DNA of 64,000 nt from Beta vulgaris subsp. vulgaris (GCF_026745355.1 NC_079202.1:58348622-58412621), one strand, 5' to 3'. Positions 16,001 to 28,000 are shown, counted from the stretch's first letter. Notes: generated by a model from the letters alone, not told the origin. Numbers and translations: made by a program.

Positions 16001-16989
16001 ATAGAGAAGTTGCACCCCTGGTATTGGGCCTTGGACCTCGTCTGAACTTCTATATACTTTTTGTTCTACTGTTGAGTTCCTATATTTTCAAACATAAAAA
16101 GGTTAAGTGTTAATGTAATCTAAAACTAGATTCAAATGCACTTGAAGTAAAATAACATATACAATGGTTATAGACTCATAGTAAAATTAAATTCTAGAAC
16201 GGTAAATAAAATTATGGACATTTAAGGTAATTAAATGGACACTAAACGCTTCAAGAGTTGGCATATATGATAGTGACACATTCTTCTGTGGCGATACTTT
16301 TTTCATGCTTTTCAATGCATACTTTATTTTGAATCTTTGGCCATTAAATTAGTTAAAATCATTAAAAATTGTTATTTCAAAGATATGAATTAAACTTTTT
16401 TAAGGTAAGGAGAAGTCCCTTACAAAAAGGAGAAAATTTGGAAATTCTTCTTAAAAACGATGAGAATCGAACCCTTGTTATAAGGACGAAAGGAGGGCCT
16501 TACAACCTCTATGCCTCAGCTCATGTGAGCTGATCTCATACAGTGTAGTCCCTTAATCCTTAAAATATGAATTGAAATGTTATAATAAGGAAAATATCGT
16601 ATTTGATATTCGTATGGACTCATTACTCCAATTATGATTTCATAATTCTATTTTTATTAGTACTTTCTATACCAATATACCATTAAAAATAACCTTTTCT
16701 ATTTGGTGTAGATGAGTGACTAAGCTCGTTGATGTAGACGGAATTTGATCCCAGGTCTTGAGTACGTATGATTCTCACAAGACGTTTCCAACTAAAGTTA
16801 GATGACATCCACTACTAACTACTAACTACTCATTACTAGGAGAAAGATTGTTTATATACATGAAGGGGAAAGAGCTTACTCGTTTGTCCATCCTATGGAA
16901 TGTGATGATGTGGTGGCGTAATTTGCATGCAAAAAATGCATGAAACTAACCAAAATCATAATTACGAGGCAAATTTGAGCTCCTTGCAT
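8475..16989 (-). CDS. Rhamnogalacturonate lyase 1 (PL4), frameshift in exon 1
   Basis: A pectin-degrading enzyme that cleaves rhamnose-galacturonate bonds of rhamnogalacturonan I by beta-elimination. Exons read: 16880-16989, 14468-14589, 13050-13109, 12650-12769, 12197-12316, 11448-11589, 10806-10976, 10563-10718, 10364-10470, 10124-10211, 9833-9974, 9576-9729, 9323-9439, 8833-8956, 8475-8720. Exons 2-15 give 622 residues without a stop: the N-terminal lyase domain (GYWDVVW, PLNIDKRFVMLRGSSGFYTY), the fibronectin-III-like middle domain (GYQFWTRADD to AWVPGFIGDY) and the C-terminal carbohydrate-binding-like domain (FRQYGLWDRY, ARHGSHGLYWLYN). Exon 1 opens with a clear signal peptide (MQGAQICLVIMILVSFMHFL) but is one base short of the frame that reads ITFHRMDKR into exon 2. 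The slip maps near the A6 run at 16931-16936. Either the gene is damaged, the assembly lost one base, or translation starts later at the MDKR methionine without a signal peptide. Confidence 0.88.
9105..9258. mobile_element. Tourist-like MITE in lyase-1 intron 13
   Basis: GGGTGCGTTCTCTTCA on the left pairs with the complement of TATCATGCACCC on the right. A 3-bp TAA duplication flanks it (9102-9104 and 9259-9261), the signature of PIF/Harbinger-type Tourist elements. Confidence 0.7.
10015..10049 (+). repeat. Short GTAGACA tandem repeat
   Basis: About five head-to-tail copies of the 7-base unit GTAGACA in lyase-1 intron 10. A simple microsatellite; no spacers, so not a CRISPR array. Confidence 0.9.
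11192..11302. mobile_element. Tourist-like MITE in lyase-1 intron 6
   Basis: 111 bp. The GGGTGCGTTTTTTTCACCT start pairs with the complement of TTCAGGTGAAGAAAACACAT near the end. A perfect 3-bp TTA duplication flanks it (11189-11191 and 11303-11305). Same family as 9105-9258. Confidence 0.75.
14760..15290. mobile_element. hAT-like non-autonomous element in lyase-1 intron 1
   Basis: TAGAGATGGCAGTGGAGCGG at the left pairs with CGCTCAATTGCCATCCCTG at the right. Subterminal regions are packed with GCGGGGATGGGG and CCCGCCC repeats, as in the other hAT elements of the window. I could not find a matching 8-bp target duplication, so it is either old or its ends are misplaced by a few bases. Confidence 0.55.
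15409..15670 (-). mobile_element. Complete 262-bp non-autonomous Helitron
   Basis: On the minus strand it begins TCTATATTAATATATTAAAA and GGCGTGCG, and ends with the perfect hairpin CCCGGG-GCATAG-CCCGGG followed by CCTAATATCTAG. The flanks are A on the 5' side and T on the 3' side, the Helitron insertion rule. It lies inside lyase-1 intron 1. On the opposite (plus) strand, 15490-15550 contains tRNA-like A-box and B-box sequences. Confidence 0.85.
16395..16545 (-). mobile_element. SINE-like tRNA-derived relic
   Basis: On the minus strand GGTTCGATTCTC matches a polymerase III B-box, and GAGGCATAGAGGTTG upstream of it could be an A-box. Boundaries are approximate; no tail or target duplication recognised. 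Confidence 0.4.
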
Positions 16990-18166
16990 GATGTTCAGCA
17001 GGATTCAAAAGTATGTTGATCAAGAGTTTGATCTGTTGAAGAACAAGATAGAAGAGCAAACCAAATTTCTATTGATTAATCTTATGAGACCATGCAACAA
17101 TATTAGAACAGAAGACAGTAGTATAAATGTTGTGAATAGTATTACAATAGAAAGACAGATTCACCTATGCAAATGAAATAATAAATTAGCTGATTTGTTA
17201 ATGTTATAATTCTTAATAGGAAATATTTGATTTGATTCTTTAACTAGCTAGGCAAAACAAAATCTGCAAATTTATACTTTGCTTGATTTTGTATGTATCA
17301 ATATTTGGAGCCACATAGAACCGTAATGATGTAGAAAGGATTCGATTTTAAGTCCAGTTTGATATATGACAATTGATCTTGTACATACGTTTTCCTGGTA
17401 CATGACCTTTCTAGTACATAGCGTATAATATGAGAAAATGGTGTTTTGAAGGTTATACTTCATAGAAAAAAAAAGTTAATAATACCAATTAATATGTGAT
17501 TTTTTGTACAATTTATGACATTAATGCTTTCTCCATTCTACGAATATAATCTACCAAATTAGAATAGATACATATTTCTAAGGAAGAAAAAGAGGGGAAA
17601 AAATGCCAAAGTAGTGATTTCATGTGTCCCACTTCATTAGCAAAAATTATTAAAAGAGACGGTCTAATTTAATATGAAATTAGACCTAGTCACTAAATGG
17701 ATTAAACTAGTCATCGAAACAAATATATTAACCTAATCACCATTGCCTAATTTTAATTTAAAAGTAGGATGTCTCTTATAAGATAAACTCCTTCATTAGT
17801 AGTCGAGGGTACGTGAGAGATAGAGGAATTGAGAGTCGAACATGTCTAATGGATAAAACTGTGTAATGGATGAAAATGGAAAGTGGGTAAAACTTCGTAA
17901 TATGAATATAATATTAAAGAGTACTATCTTGGAGCTGATAAAAATTGCACCAAATTACATTCCTCTACCCAGACCCAGTCTGGCCTAAAGGTCCTTAGCC
18001 CAACTTTTGGCTTTGTGCTTTGGTGACCGGTAGCTTGGACCGACCTTTGAGCATCTCCACTATTTTGGAATATGTGTTTAATACTTAAACTTAGCACTTA
18101 AGTTGCGTAGTTTATAAGGTGATGAATAGAGATGGCTAGCACCAAAAGACATAGATCATACTCGCG
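16990..18166. other. Upstream region of lyase 1
   Basis: Contains the promoter of lyase 1 (minus strand), though I could not choose a TATA box with confidence. The rest is AT-rich with scattered MITE-end fragments. The small open frames here have no recognisable content. Confidence 0.35.
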
Positions 18167-18578
18167 GCCCGTTCGGTAAGAAGATATAAATGGTGGAAAT
18201 AGTAATGCATTACAATATAAATTTGGTTGAGGCCCCAAGAATAGATTTATACTCTATCATCCCCCTCACGCAAGAGCTCTTTGGGCTTGAAGTGTGGATG
18301 CATCATAGGTCTCCCTCATACCTGACGCTAAATATTCCACTGAGAAATGAGGGGTGGATGAGATTCGAACCCGTGACATTTTTATCACGTTGGCTTTGAT
18401 ACCATGTCAAAGGACCAACTCAACCAAAAGCTTAAGCTGATGGTTGAGGCCCCAAGAATAGATTTATACTCTATCAATTACTACTTGGTAAGGCGATATT
18501 GGATGTTAAAGAAAATTTAGAAAAGAAAACCCATGTTTATAACCATTACCATTATTTATGATCACTAACAAAACGGGC
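18167..18578. mobile_element. MITE carrying a nested TRIM
   Basis: GCCCGTTCGGTAAG at the left end pairs with CTAACAAAACGGGC at the right end. The TRIM at 18214-18476 sits inside it, so this MITE was there first. Family membership is uncertain; similar TTCGGTAA ends occur near 42614 and 43798. Confidence 0.5.
18214..18476 (-). mobile_element. TRIM retroelement, left LTR damaged
   Basis: A direct repeat GGTTGAGGCCCCAAGAATAG plus ATTTATACTCTATCA occurs at 18225-18259 and 18442-18476. Next to the right repeat, reading the minus strand, is TGGTATCAAAGCC, which matches the usual initiator-methionine tRNA primer-binding site. A CT-rich (minus-strand purine) stretch TCCCCCTCACGC adjoins the left repeat. 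A perfect 5-bp ATTAC flanks the element (18209-18213, 18477-18481). The left LTR has lost about half of its sequence. Confidence 0.75.
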
Positions 18579-20055
18579 AATCAAGGATTGTATAAAGATA
18601 GCTAGACAAAGGAGAGATAACAATCTGCTGGTAAGCAGTTACAAATTGTAGCAAAGATAATGCAATTAGTGTAAATATTAACACAATTCTCATGTATTAT
18701 TCAAGGTGATGCTACTCTATCCTAAAACATCTAATTTCCTCAAAAATTCCGTACCATTTATTACCACTTAGATACTTGATTAGATAGTATTGAGTGATAA
18801 TGATAATTTATTAAAAACAATATTTGGAGACGGAGTTTTATTAACATGAAATCCTTCGTATAAATTTATATATACTGAAATACAACACCATCACTATCAT
18901 TTATTACACCTCATCAAAGGAGCCGTTAAGTGTTAAAGAGAAGAATATGTTGCAAAGAAGGATGATAAAACATTGAAAATGTTCTATGCTTCATCGCTAA
19001 TTTGCTACTATTGTGCTTCCTCTATTTTTTTAATTGCACTATTTCGTTTTTTTACACAACTTATCAACTAATTTTGTTAAGCTATCTCGCATCACTATTC
19101 AAGGAAAAAATGGTCAAGTAGGATCTTGTTAAATTCGTCCAATGTAAGTATTCCAAATATCAAATATTTATAATTTTTATTTACACGCAATTAGAAATAT
19201 ATACAACTGATTGACCATCAATAATAAAACAACTTTTAAAACCTTTTCTATTTATTCAAATTTCTTAATTTTTTCTCCTTTCTTAAATTATAAGAGAGTT
19301 ATATTGTCACGTGGTATAATCGATATATAGGAAATCTTCCTATAAACCAATAAGAAGTCTGCCCAATACTATCTATTCTTGGCCCCGTGAACAAAAACAA
19401 GATGAATGTAGAGTTTCTCGTGAACATCATTTTGTCCTTTTCAATCAGCTGCATATATAGTGACATATATTCTAATAACATGAATACAATCCTTAATAAC
19501 TTCATCTTGTTGTAAGTAATTACATGCCATTAACGTAAGTCTACCATCCCTTTCTTTGTATTGCCTTCGTGACTTCTGACTTATATGGATAAAAAACATG
19601 CCATTAACGTAGGTACGAAAACTTCTATTTCTTTTTACTAAATGTATATTCAACAACAACTGCAAAGCAAAGAATATAAGAGAATGTCCTGGCATTCTAG
19701 TTGTCCATGTTCACCCAATAGATCTAGCTTTAATGTTGTGGCCTTTATTATAAATAGGGTGGTGTTAAATTCTTACATTCTCAAATGATTTTGGACCACA
19801 TTTATCTTTTAATAAGAAGAGTTTAGACCCTTTATAAGTTTAAAGAAGTACTTCTATCTCAAACCTAATTAGCACCAAGTGATTAATTATATTAAGTAAC
19901 TTACCACACTCATAAAGTTCTTTAAATTCTTATTTTCTCCGAAGTGGGGAGAATTATAGTGACTTAAATTACTAATTGAAAAAGTAATGATAATTAAAAG
20001 TTAATAAATTGTATATAATCATTAGTCATCAATATGATCAATTATAGTTTTTAAC
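18579..20055. other. Spacer without recognised genes
   Basis: AT-rich intergenic sequence between lyase 1 and lyase 2. Around 19020-19230 it resembles the interior of the Stowaway-like family seen at 39736 and 43864 (ATTGCACTATTTCG, CAAGTAGGATCTTGTT). Nothing else recognised. Confidence 0.35.
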
Positions 20056-20705
20056 GACAAAAGCACCCCCAATAGTGTGCTGTTACGTAGGGTGGATCGA
20101 TTGGTTGAGGAGTATGGGAAGTATGCTGTGAATATTTACCGACGGCAGGGAAGGGTACCACAAAGCTCTCGATATTGGAACCCTCCATCACCAGGGTGCT
20201 GGAAAATCAATGTGGACGCATCTCTTGTTACTGAAGGATGGGTGGGCCTGGGTATTATTGCTCGTGATCATCTAGGTGGAGTTCGGTTTGCGGCTACTCG
20301 GCGTACTAGAGCCTTTTGGTCGCCTGAAATTGCTGAGGCCAAAGCTATCGAAATGGGAGTGAGGCTGGGAAAGCGATTTGGGCTGGTGAATGTTGTTATT
20401 GAATCCGATTGCTTGACTGTGATCAACAAGCTGCAAAAAACCTCCTTCTTCCTTTCGGATCTAGATAATGTATTGTCCAATATTTTTTCAATGAGTTCCC
20501 ATTTTCATTCCTTAGTTTGGTCTCATGTGAAAAGGGACGGTAATTTTGTATCTCATCATTTAGCTAAGCTAGTACCTTTCGGGGTTGAACAAATTTGGGA
20601 GAACCACTTTCCTCCTGAAGTGGCTCCTTATATTCTTATGGACAATTTGTCCCATGATTAATCTAGCTTGAGCTTTTCCCCTCAAAAAAAAAAAAAAAAA
20701 AAAAA
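20056..20705 (+). pseudogene. 5'-truncated LINE 3' end: RNase H-like domain and poly(A)
   Basis: An open frame of about 194 codons (20077-20661) encodes an RNase H-like domain of the type at the end of plant LINE polymerases. It shows WKINVDASL (aspartate near residue 47), an acidic residue in EIAEAKAIEMG (near 87), ESDC (near 111) and the closing HVKRDGNFVSHHLAK block. The first listed codon is GTG; there is no ATG, and the frame stays open upstream, so this is a fragment of a longer protein. A 22-base A tract (20684-20705) follows the stop by about 20 bases, as expected for a LINE. The reverse transcriptase is missing, consistent with 5' truncation. I could not settle the target duplication. 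Confidence 0.8.
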
Positions 20706-22264
20706 TCCAATTGTTAACGTAATTTTATCATAAAAGAATCAATCAATAAATTTATATATATAAATATATTTCTTTTTAGTAAGGAAAGTAAAACTAACCC
20801 AACCTCCTACGACGGAGGCTATCACCTGCCATAGAGGCCACATAAAAATCCGCTTTTAGTATTTTTAGAGCATGATATAAGAGGGTAATATTGTCATGTG
20901 ATGCTATAGCAATAGAAAAAATTCAATATTATAAATTATTTTATAATATTTGGACATTTGACAAATAGTGTCATGTTTTACATATAGCATTAGTGGTTAA
21001 GCTAATTAGAAAAAATAACTTAAAAGAGATTAGGGGTAAAAAAATGTGAACTTACATGAAAAAGATGATGAACTTGTAATAAATCATACAACATATTCCA
21101 ATGGCCTTCAATAACTTGGGATTGGAGCCACAAATTCCTCCTTATGCTTCCATGTTACATCCAACATATTTCAATTGTGATTAATTATTTTTAGTACATA
21201 TCATATATACATGTAACATGTACTAATTTTTAGTACGTAGTATATGAAAAATAGTATAAATCTCTCTTTCTCTCTCTAGAATTAATTAGTAAGTAATTAC
21301 CTGAGGGTAATCAGCATAGAGGACAAAATGGAGAAGTGGGAAGTAAGTGGTTTTATATAAAAAACAAAGGACTGTTTGGCAAACCAAATTTAATAATTTG
21401 GAGGAGAAGAAGTATGAGTAGTTCCTTCACCTTGAATTAAAGAATTCCTACTACTTGTGTTTTTTTCTTTTTGTTTCTTCTTCTTTGAATTTTCACTTTT
21501 CCTTGTAGTTTACTCTTTCCTTCTTTACATTCTGTTTGGTAAAATTTTGTAAGAATTTCCTTCCCCAAACACAACAAGAAGCTGCTGTTGTGATGAGAAA
21601 GGAAGAGAGAGAGAAAGAGAGAGAATGGTGGCAAAAAGATGTACTCATGTACACGCTATAAGAACTAACTTTAGGTATGTTTAGTTGGTCCATGACTTTT
21701 TTGGCCAATAAAATTACAAAAATAAGAAGGTATGTAATATGTATCAACAATTGTCTTCATTTATATTATCAATTTATTCTTATAGAGAACCTTAACGACT
21801 TCAAGTTCAGTTTCGAGTTTTGGATGTATATATCTCCTCAAATTTTATCAGCTAAATTAGTGGTTATTCATTATCGTACAAAGATATAACGTGCATCTTT
21901 TATATTTGTTTAGTTGCGTGCGATATAAGGTCTATCTAATTAACATGTCTTTAAATAGTGTACAGTCACTTACAATGATTATTGTTTCTTCTTCACTAAA
22001 AAAGGTTTGTAATAACATTTCCAACTCTATATAAACTATTAAAACGTGCGAAAAAACATTATTGGAGTCCGCCACATATCGCTTCATGTCAATCGCTGCA
22101 TGACATGGTGCCATGTCGCTATTGCATGCAATCTCTTTGGTGTTAATCTCCCCCCAAAAGAACCACTTGTTTCGAGAGTGAGTGCCTAACCACCAAGGTA
22201 TAACTATAATATGTAATAAACTCGCAAAGCTAAGTACTAATAACTTGCAACCTTATTATATATA
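20706..22264. other. Spacer without recognised genes
   Basis: AT-rich sequence. A pyrimidine-rich stretch near 21460-21530 and GA-rich repeats near 21600-21630 are low complexity. No coding evidence. Confidence 0.35.
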
Positions 22265-22300
22265 CTAGCCTTTATATGCATGCTATGCGTGCAAAGTCGA
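22265..22300 (-). mobile_element. Helitron 3' end
   Basis: Read on the minus strand, TTGCACGCATAGCATGC can fold as a short hairpin, followed by ATATAAAGGCTAG and then T. This is the hairpin-CTAG-T layout of a Helitron 3' end. The 5' end (to the right) was not found. Confidence 0.5.
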
Positions 22301-22960
22301 AGGATGAGTGACAATTACTTTGCAATTTGTTAGATGAGTTTTTCCTTTTTATTTTTAAACTAATAATAGAGTGGTAGGTGTTGCAATTTTCTTTTATAGT
22401 TAGAGATATATTTGTCAAAAAGGATGGACACCAAATTCATCAAGAGTTCTTGTATATAATAGAAAGATTTATATAGAAAAAGGTGAAAATTGGTAAAATG
22501 GAAATAGGAGAGCACAAGTTAAACAATGAAGTATGTCAACTCATCTTCCCGATCCTCACAACTAGCAATATTTGAAGTATGTGAACAAATTTATCTAATT
22601 CTATGTCCAAAGTAAGCGATCCATGAATTAATTTAATTTGTTGTTTGTCGGCCAACACTCAATAGAAAGATGAGGCAAAACCGAATTATAAACAAATGAT
22701 CTAATGAGAAGAAACAATAATTGGCTTGATTACTGAAACATAACACTAAAATATATATAATTTGTGGGATCTCCCGAGCCCAACAACTAATCTTCTTAAA
22801 ATACTGTTATATGTATGTTTTTAAGATATGAAAAATGTTAATTTCATCAATAGATATATGAGATTTAGAGAAAAATTTGATATCAATATGAGACTATGAG
22901 TACATGAACAATAAGTAAACAACACGTTAATTATGTTAATTCATACCTACCATTTCATTT

Positions 22961-23156
22961 AGTTGCAATAATTTAATTTCACGTTTAATAATGGACACTT
23001 TGTACAATTAGAATCTTTAATTATTTTTATATTGAAAATATATAATTGAGACGAATCTAACAACATCTAGTGACTACTATCCTACATAAATAGAGTAAAA
23101 TCAAATACATAAAATATAAATAGTGTAAAAGCCAAATTGTTGCAACTAAATGCGAA
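22961..23156. mobile_element. Old Stowaway-like MITE
   Basis: TTTAGTTGCAATAATTTAAT at the left pairs loosely with CCAAATTGTTGCAACTAAAT at the right. The internal block ATTGAGACGAATCTAACAA is shared with the element at 43864-44359. Confidence 0.5.
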
Positions 23157-24100
23157 GAAAGTCAGTATAGTAATCAGATATACTGTGTATATTTTATATC
23201 AAAACATTGACACTGCGCCATTGCCTAATTCTTAAGCAACTTCCCTACCATAATATCTTAAACATGTAATAAGCTTATCATGTACATTTAAAAGTTTGTT
23301 ATAATCACTTGAAGCAAAAATGTAATCATTGTGTATGGGATGAAGAGCATGTGAACAATCTGTTTGCCTAAAGTTGGTGGCTCATGTTGTGGTGGTTATA
23401 CTAATTACTAGCTCAAATTGAAATGTTTTCTATTTCATACGTAGTTGGGTTAGGACTTAGAGTTGGGGTTGTCTTTTAAGATATAGCCTATTTTTAAATT
23501 AAAATTAAGTAATGATAAGCTTAATATTAAAAAGAGAATTAACTCAATAGTAACTAGGTTAATTTCTTTCGGTGATTAGTTCAATACATTTAGTTATTAG
23601 GTTTATTTTTATGTTAAAATTAAATCGTTTCTTTATATCCTTCTTAGAGTTAGGGTTGCTTAGGAGTTGGGACAAAAAAATGTTCAAAGGAATTTTTCGT
23701 CCCGTGAATTGGTTTTTTATTTCATTTGGATGGTATTTGTCTGTTTGCTTAAACGTGAAAATTTTGTCCTTAACGGCAACTAATATAAATTGAGCACCAA
23801 ATTTTTAAAATTTGTGAAAATAAATTTTATATATTTTTGGTCCCGCTGAAAAAGGTACATCATGTTCTAAGGTCATTTTTTTAACACATATGTATGAACT
23901 CCTTTATTTCTTTTTTTGCATGGACATTCTTTCACTAATAACGACACCTGCTATTGATATTAAGCAATTTCAAGGCATAAAAATGGGTAAAAGGGTCCCA
24001 ACGTATCCTACCTCTTCTTCGCAAATGACGTTCTATTCTTCTTCCAAACCTCTAACTCATCGATTTCGAGATTTTGTAAGATTTCAGGGCAAATGTTGAA
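23157..24100. other. Spacer without recognised genes
   Basis: AT-rich intergenic sequence; small open frames near 23572 and 23890 have no recognisable motif. The right part may already belong to the decayed LINE that is readable from about 24110. Confidence 0.3.
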
Positions 24101-24109
24101 CCTCTAAAA

Positions 24110-24712
24110 GTCTTTTGTGATGTTTAGTCCAAATATCGTCCAACCAAACCATCGGCAGGAATGCAAAGATATTCTTAGAATTTCTTCTCAAGATTCGCTT
24201 GGGAGGTATCTTAGAGCTGCAATTAACATCCAGGGATCGAAAGTTCACCACTTTACTCCTTTACTTGACAAAGTATCCGGTCAAATTTCCCGATAAAATC
24301 ACAAAACGTCAAAACTTTGTCCCAGACGGCCTCCAAATGATTCCGGGGTCCATTTTACCAAAACTCGTTATAGTGCTCTTCTTCAAAAACAGCAAAAAGA
24401 AAATCATAGCATGACAACTCCAACACATATGGTTTTCTTCCATATAATGTAGGGTCTGAACATCATGCCAAATTGAAAATTATTCTTATGGAAATTGTGG
24501 CACAATTGTCTTGCTACATCCGCTAATATCTCTCTAAGGATTATTATTGAGATTTTAGACCAATGCTCTACTTGTCTGCACGATGATGAAGACGTTCAAC
24601 ACATTTTCCGGTTCGATCCCTTAGCTCTTGAAGCGTGAGAGGCTAGATAGATACAAATTGAGGTCAAGTGATAGAAGGCAGGTAAAAAGAGGATCTTACC
24701 CAAAAAAAAGAA
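24110..24712 (+). pseudogene. Decayed LINE reverse-transcriptase fragment
   Basis: One frame (about 24125-24291) reads SPNIVQPNHRQECKDILRIS and then LGRYLRAAINIQGSKV and TPLLDKVSGQISR, before a stop. This matches the segment just after the polymerase core in plant LINEs (LGKYLG...K..F..LLDKI.G..S). At about 24570-24640 another stretch reads CSTCLHDDEDVQHIFRFDPL, like the zinc-binding zf-RVT segment of LINEs. Several frameshifts and stops lie between, and an A-rich tail follows at 24700-24716. Inactive relic. Confidence 0.65.
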
Positions 24713-25018
24713 AAAACGTAATTAATATGAAACTTCCAAATAAGAGAAACATTGTCATTAAAAAAGAAAGGATGAAGTATCTCTTTTAGTACAATACTCT
24801 TATTATTTCAGATTTGAATTCAGTGGACTGAAATATTTCAATATCATGTATAATCAATCATTTAAGTTGATTTATTTTATTTATTTATTATATACTATAC
24901 TACAAGAATACAATACATCTTTTCTTTTGTGTGGTTGCAATACGATACATCAAGTTAGGTGTAGAAAAAATATAAACTGAAAAGATAAGATAGTGGGGAA
25001 TACAAGCATAAGAGGTCC

Positions 25019-28000
25019 TTAGATTGCACTGTTGGTAGGAGGGCCTTCTAAACGTAAATAATCATACAATATCCCTTGGAATGGACTTTGGTTCCTTGGT
25101 TGAGTCAAATATAAAACATTATCGCCTTGTACAAGCTTTGAGCCTTGTATGTCCACGTTGTAGAGCCAATATAAGCCATGAATACCATGTCTTGCTATTG
25201 AGTTATCCCTCCCCATTAATCCAGTTGTAAATACGGGTCGATTCGCCTTTGGATCGTTTACGCGTACCTATATTACATGTAAAATAATTACCAATTGGAA
25301 CAAAGATTAGAGTTAGGGCCAGTTCTTTTCGGCATAAAACAGCTGAACTGAATTGAAATGAATAGTGATATGTGAGAGTAAAAGTATTGTCCAGTGTTGA
25401 GTTGAACTGCAACCGAACTGAATTAAACTGAATTAAACTAAACTAAACTGAACTGAAAATAAGCTGGGGAAAACAATTGCCATGTTTAACCAGATAATAA
25501 TATTAATAGTTTGTAATGAATATTCAGTCGCTAGATCATTTCATCATTTTTGAAAAAAAACTACAATTGAGTAGAAAGATGTTTGATCTAATTACATGTC
25601 ATTCATGTTTATTGGTCTAATATCCACAAAACTTATAATTTGAGTTGAGAAATGGACTTTAGTGTGACATAAACTAACAAAAAGAACAACATATACTCAT
25701 TCTATTTTAGAAAGATCTTCATAATTATGGAGCAAAAAAACCAAGATGAGAAGAATGAGTGTGAAAGTAAGTCTTTTTCGTACTTAAAGTATAAGAAACA
25801 ATGTGGTTGTGAGATAGTGCGAAACAAAATCCATATTTGACTATTAGAAAATAATCTATGACGTAACACACACCGTCATTCTTTCAATCTGACATTGACG
25901 CTCATTTGGTAGTTGGTTATGGGAATGAATAATATTGTAATATTGTAATATTGTACTACTAACAAAGAGATGATACAAATAGCTTGAAAATGAAAAGCTA
26001 TACCTGTACTTCAGCAAGGGTTGCGGAAGCAATTGCCAATCTCAATTTGTAGATCCCATTTTGATCTACCTTATCCAGTTTGAATCTGACTTGCCAAGTT
26101 GTTCCCACAAACCCATTTTCTACTTTCCTGTGTGACAAATATTTCAGGCTTTGTTAGTTCATCTTACAACTTGTGACAATGATCTTAATGCACAAACATT
26201 ACCTTGGAACTTGAGCAAAGAACCAATCTTTTCGATAATCGCTAACACCAATCGTGTAAACAAGATCTTCATTAGGGTATAATTCTGCGTATCTCTCCCA
26301 TAATCCATATTGCCTAAACCTGTGAAAGATTATGCATATATATATTGAGTTAATAATTTACGAGCATTAAGCAGCATCAAGCAATTTTACTTGGTGTTCC
26401 AAAGATTTGTCCTAGAGAAAGGCTATTTACATAACATGTTCCGAGAAGAACAAGAAACAGGACATTGATTGATTCATGTGTTTGATTACTGATAGAGTAT
26501 TAAACTATTCCTTGGACTCCAACCATCAGCTTAAGCTTTTTAAGTGGAATTAGAGCTAGGTATGAGGGAGACTTGTGCTGCATTTACACTTCATGTCCAT
26601 GGGCTCTTGCGTGAGGAGGCGTGATAGAGTATTAAACTATTCTTGGGACTCCAACCATCAACTTAGCTTTTGGTTGAGTTGGTCCTTTGATAATTACAAA
26701 ATTATGCAATTTTTCTTCGTTCTCCACCGAACGTATTCTGTAAATTGCAAAACTGAAGTCAAGAAATAAGCTAACCTGTTTGGATGATTAACGTAAAGTT
26801 GATTGACATAATTAGGATTAGGATCGGGAGCGAAAAATTCTGCTGCAGTACGATCAGGAATTCCTATTTCCCACAAAGTTGGTCCATCTCTAAGAGGCTC
26901 ATACACCAAGTCACCCATATCAGCATCACACCCTGCACATTTTCATCTCAGACATTCAAGTTCTAAAATAACTCTTTCTGTTCCTGTATCGTCCAAATTT
27001 TGACCATATATCTTCACCAATGTATAAGAAAAGATTATCAAATAAGATCGTGTTAGATTTATTACGTGCTTTTTCAAAATAACAACTTTTTGTACTTTTG
27101 ACTAACACGTAATTAAAGACAAAACAGATCTATGTAAACTAAGATAACTCAATTAATTACTCAAACCTGCAGTTATGGTAATGACAGCATCATATCTATA
27201 GTCTCCAATGACACCAGGAACCCAAGCATAGAGATTATAGTCGCCTTCTCGTATGCCATTGATAGAAAAACAGCCATTCTCATCTGCTGTTGTCCAGAAC
27301 TGATAACCCTGCAGGAAAGTTGAACATATTAGAGCAGTTTTTAGCAGAAATATGAAGCTAAAATCTTATTGGATTCAAATTGTTCAGCAGAAAAATGGTG
27401 AGATATAGAATATCGAAATCAAGGCTTTTCAGTTATATGACTGTAATTGATACTAATAAACTACCTTGATTTCAGTTTGCCATGATCCAGGAGGTCCTAG
27501 TACGGCTAATCCAACATAAGCTCCACTTGCTGGTATATGATCATCACTGACATACCTGAACAAATTTTATGACAGGAAATTCATAGCAAATTCTAAAGAA
27601 AAATCGCGGAAAATCATACTCCCTCGTTTCTCAAGTAGTTGTTCCAATTGAATTTCACAATTGTCAACACACAAATAAAAATTATAGGATGTTGTTATTT
27701 TGATGATACATTGAGACAAATCCATTAACATTTTATCCAATAATATTTGGTTTAATAAATTAGTAAAAAGAATGGTCAAACTGGGAAGAAACAACTATTA
27801 GAGAACGGAGGGAGTACAAGTAATGCGAAATCCATGTTCAAAAAATTAATGCTAAATAATAACCTGTCCCGAACTACTAATTTGCCACGAACTTTACCCC
27901 TTTGATTAGGTTTTGGAAAATCCTCTGAAGCCGGGAAACTATAAGGCCAACTTTGAGTTTGTAGCATCAACTACACATCATAAAAATGGGAAAAAAATTG

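Noticed and set aside
16880..16989. Alternative splice donor restoring the lyase-1 frame
   Set aside because: No other GT near the exon 1 end or AG near the exon 2 start gives the right phase while keeping IILDNG.
18190..18399. 69-residue open frame
   Set aside because: It spans the TRIM interior and primer-site region; no protein similarity recognised.
20268..20480. Open frame antisense to the RNase H domain
   Set aside because: Shadow of the plus-strand RNase H frame.
20040..20720. Target duplication TTAACG around the RNase H LINE fragment
   Set aside because: Six shared bases at differing distances from the ends are too short and offset to count.
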